Shown: positions 15,329-16,206 of the stretch, piece after piece
Position numbering within the stretch: position 1 is the stretch's first letter
Layout of the letters: the number at the start of each line of letters is the position of its first letter
The notes under the pieces: generated by a model
What the model was told of the DNA's origin: nothing
Database searches by the model: none
The model's input: only the letters and a program-made list of their open reading frames with translations
Made by a program: the position numbers and the translations under genes
Origin: Anaerolineales bacterium UBA3940
GTDB lineage: Bacteria > Chloroflexota > Anaerolineae > Aggregatilineales > UBA3940
Reading direction: 5' to 3'
Assembly (NCBI GenBank): GCA_002385675.1
Contig: DGDY01000114.1
Coordinates: 2,223 to 18,428, forward strand
DNA: 16,206 bases

Positions 15329-15334
15329 ATTATA
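15329..15334 (-). promoter_or_regulatory. -10 box abutting the glycosidase start
   Basis: A perfect TATAAT on the minus strand, with its last T 8 bases before the A of the ATG at 15321. A transcript from it would begin at or one base before that ATG. The -35 position holds only ATGCGC (three matches). See the leaderless-transcript finding. Confidence 0.5.
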
Positions 15335-15354
15335 GCGGGCGGGTGGGAGGTGCG

Positions 15355-15410
15355 CATGCTGGGCGGGGAGAGGGTCGGAGGGTGAGGTTTAACCTGCACC
15401 GCCGCGACTG
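15355..15410. repeat. Imperfect direct repeat, copy 1
   Basis: About 56 bases starting CATGCTGGGCGGGGAGAGGG and ending CCGCCGCGACTG, matching 15491-15545 with scattered differences. It carries the left half of the family D palindrome at its end. Confidence 0.65.
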
Positions 15411-15476
15411 TGCAAAACGCTGAGGCGTTTTGCCCGGGAGGTTTCGCGTGGCTAAACCTCCACGAACGTACGCGGC
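15401..15476. repeat. Composite palindrome with three stems
   Basis: An outer stem GCCGCG (15401-15406) / CGCGGC (15471-15476) encloses two perfect hairpins: GCAAAACGC-tgag-GCGTTTTGC (15412-15433) and GGAGGTTT, a 9-base loop, AAACCTCC (15437-15461). Compared with 15536-15556, about 53 bases (15411-15463) appear inserted in the loop. Confidence 0.6.
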
Positions 15477-15490
15477 TCCGGAACCCCCAC

Positions 15491-15559
15491 CATGCGGCGC
15501 GGGGAAGGGATCGGAGGTGGGGTTAAACCTGCACTGCCGCGATTGAACGTCGCGGCTCC
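15491..15559. repeat. Imperfect direct repeat, copy 2, with intact family D palindrome
   Basis: The second copy of the 15355 repeat. It ends with GCCGCGA / TCGCGGC (15536-15542 and 15550-15556), a relative of the terminator palindromes at 3996 and 9451. No T-run follows, so it is probably not a strong terminator. Confidence 0.65.
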
Positions 15560-15573
15560 TCCCCACCCCCGGT

Positions 15574-15603
15574 TTGCCCCGGACCGCCCGGTCGGAGTAT
15601 ACT
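15574..15603 (+). promoter_or_regulatory. Candidate promoter upstream of the CarD-like gene
   Basis: TTGCCC (15574-15579), an 18-bp spacer, then TATACT (15598-15603). The start would be near 15610. No gene begins until 15902, so the transcript would have an unusually long leader. Confidence 0.5.
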
Positions 15604-15607
15604 GGGC

Positions 15608-15901
15608 ATGAGCTTGACCCACATCAGGCGATAACGTTGCAGGCGCACTCTCCCCATCTCGCCGGTAAAGCAGGTCAACATCCTGCCTGGCGTCGCAGCC
15701 GCCAACGGGCCTCGTGCTGGTGGTGCCCGCCGATGCCTGCCGGAACCGCACCTTCCTGCCGAAGCGCAGGTCACGAGAGCGACTTCATGTCTTGCCCGGC
15801 GGTGACCGACTTGCCGGGTACTCTTCATTCATCACGCGCGTACAGCGGAGGCGCTGCCTGCCTACCGCCTGTGTTAATGAGAATAGAGGGGCTGACCAGT
15901 C
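15608..15901 (+). other. Long gene-free leader before the CarD-like gene
   Basis: No convincing gene lies here. There is a short open frame, ATG at 15608 with a stop after 8 codons, but no ribosome site once transcription starts near 15610. A hairpin GCAGG-tcaacat-CCTGC lies within 15670-15690 and more GC-rich pairing is possible further on. It may be a structured 5' leader or a small RNA; I cannot assign it to a known class. Confidence 0.3.
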
Positions 15902-16206
15902 GTGGCAGAACAAACGCGATTCAAGGAAGGCGATGCCATTGTCCATCCCAGCCATGGCGCGGGGCGGATCACGGGCATCAAGATCTGGGAAGTCGGCGGA
16001 GTTGAGCGCCAGTATTACAGCATCGAACTGATCAATGACCACGGCACGCTGATGATCCCGGTGGATCAGGTCGAGGAAACCGGGCTGCGGCGTGCAACGA
16101 TCGACCCCTCCGACCTGTACGACATCCTGCGCGAGGAGCCAAGCGAGCTTGACAGCGACCACCGCAAGCGGCAGTCGGAGCTTGCCGAGCGCATCCGCAG
16201 CGGTGA
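15902..16206 (+). CDS. CarD/CdnL-type transcription regulator, 5' part
   Basis: 101 codons are visible and the gene runs off the right edge. The N-terminus (FKEGDAIVHPSHGAGRITGI, residues 7-26) is the hallmark of the CarD/CdnL/TRCF RNA-polymerase-interacting domain (RID, Tudor-like). YYSIELINDHGTLMIPVDQVEETGLR follows at about 39-64, and then a start of the helical DNA-binding part (DPSDLYDILREEP). In mycobacteria and myxobacteria such proteins bind the RNA polymerase beta subunit and stabilise the open promoter complex. The start must be the GTG at 15902, since an in-frame TGA lies at 15893-15895. AGAGGGG is 10 bases upstream. A full-length family member would be about 160-170 residues, so about 60 should lie beyond the window. 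Confidence 0.88.
   Translation, partial: MAEQTRFKEGDAIVHPSHGAGRITGIKIWEVGGVERQYYSIELINDHGTLMIPVDQVEETGLRRATIDPSDLYDILREEPSELDSDHRKRQSELAERIRSG

Noticed and set aside
15660..15710. Resemblance to a bacterial SRP RNA (GGTCA ... GCAGCC)
   Set aside because: The tetraloop and the paired internal loop of the SRP RNA core are missing, so the similarity is only a few bases.
15523..15828. Frames on both strands in the gap before the CarD-like gene
   Set aside because: Arg/Pro-rich translations without motifs, ribosome sites or conserved starts; they cross repeats and a promoter.

Overview
The window is a high-GC, gene-dense bacterial chromosome segment with short intergenic gaps. The gene content suggests a member of the Chloroflexota (Anaerolineae-like): a toastrack/LiaF-type membrane protein, a DUF2723 GT-C membrane protein, a secreted protein with five bacterial SH3 domains, a CapA-like lipoprotein, a membrane-anchored clan-A glycosidase, a CarD-type regulator, and many palindromic intergenic repeats. 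This taxonomic reading is an inference from protein style and has no marker-gene support. I see no tRNA, rRNA, CRISPR array, transposase, prophage or plasmid function.

Layout, left to right. 1-1378: repeats and one leftward toastrack membrane protein (168-968). 1379-3960: a rightward pair, an esterase-family hydrolase and a CapA-like lipoprotein, ending in a clear intrinsic terminator (3996-4026). 4083-5813: a leftward polytopic DUF2723/TMEM260-type protein, divergent from a rightward pair at 5947-7523 (a crotonase-fold enzyme overlapping a SAM methyltransferase). 7577-9478: a strong promoter, a PP2C phosphatase, a calcineurin-type phosphoesterase and a terminator. 9482-11317: two leftward genes, an ASCH-domain protein downstream of a five-SH3 secreted protein, with a terminator hairpin between them. 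11565-13077: promoter and gatB, rightward. 13107-13356: a patch packed with hairpins. 13373-15321: a leftward pair joined by an ATGA overlap, a membrane-anchored glycosidase and a small two-helix membrane protein. 15322-15901: composite palindromic repeats, a promoter and a long leader. 15902 to the end: the 5' part of a CarD-like gene, cut by the window edge.

The genes do not form one pathway. They are short transcription units of one to three genes: envelope/surface functions (toastrack protein, CapA-like lipoprotein, DUF2723 protein, SH3 protein, glycosidase), signalling or phosphate chemistry (PP2C, phosphoesterase), and housekeeping (GatB, CarD).

I did not find a convincing new defence or mobile system. 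The best leads are: the CapA-like lipoprotein that has lost several expected metal ligands; the crotonase with Gln at one catalytic Glu position; an apparent CUG start with a perfect Shine-Dalgarno for the methyltransferase; a terminator hairpin directly in front of the ASCH gene; a possibly leaderless glycosidase transcript; and at least four families of dispersed intergenic palindromes, one copy of which looks invaded by a two-hairpin insert.
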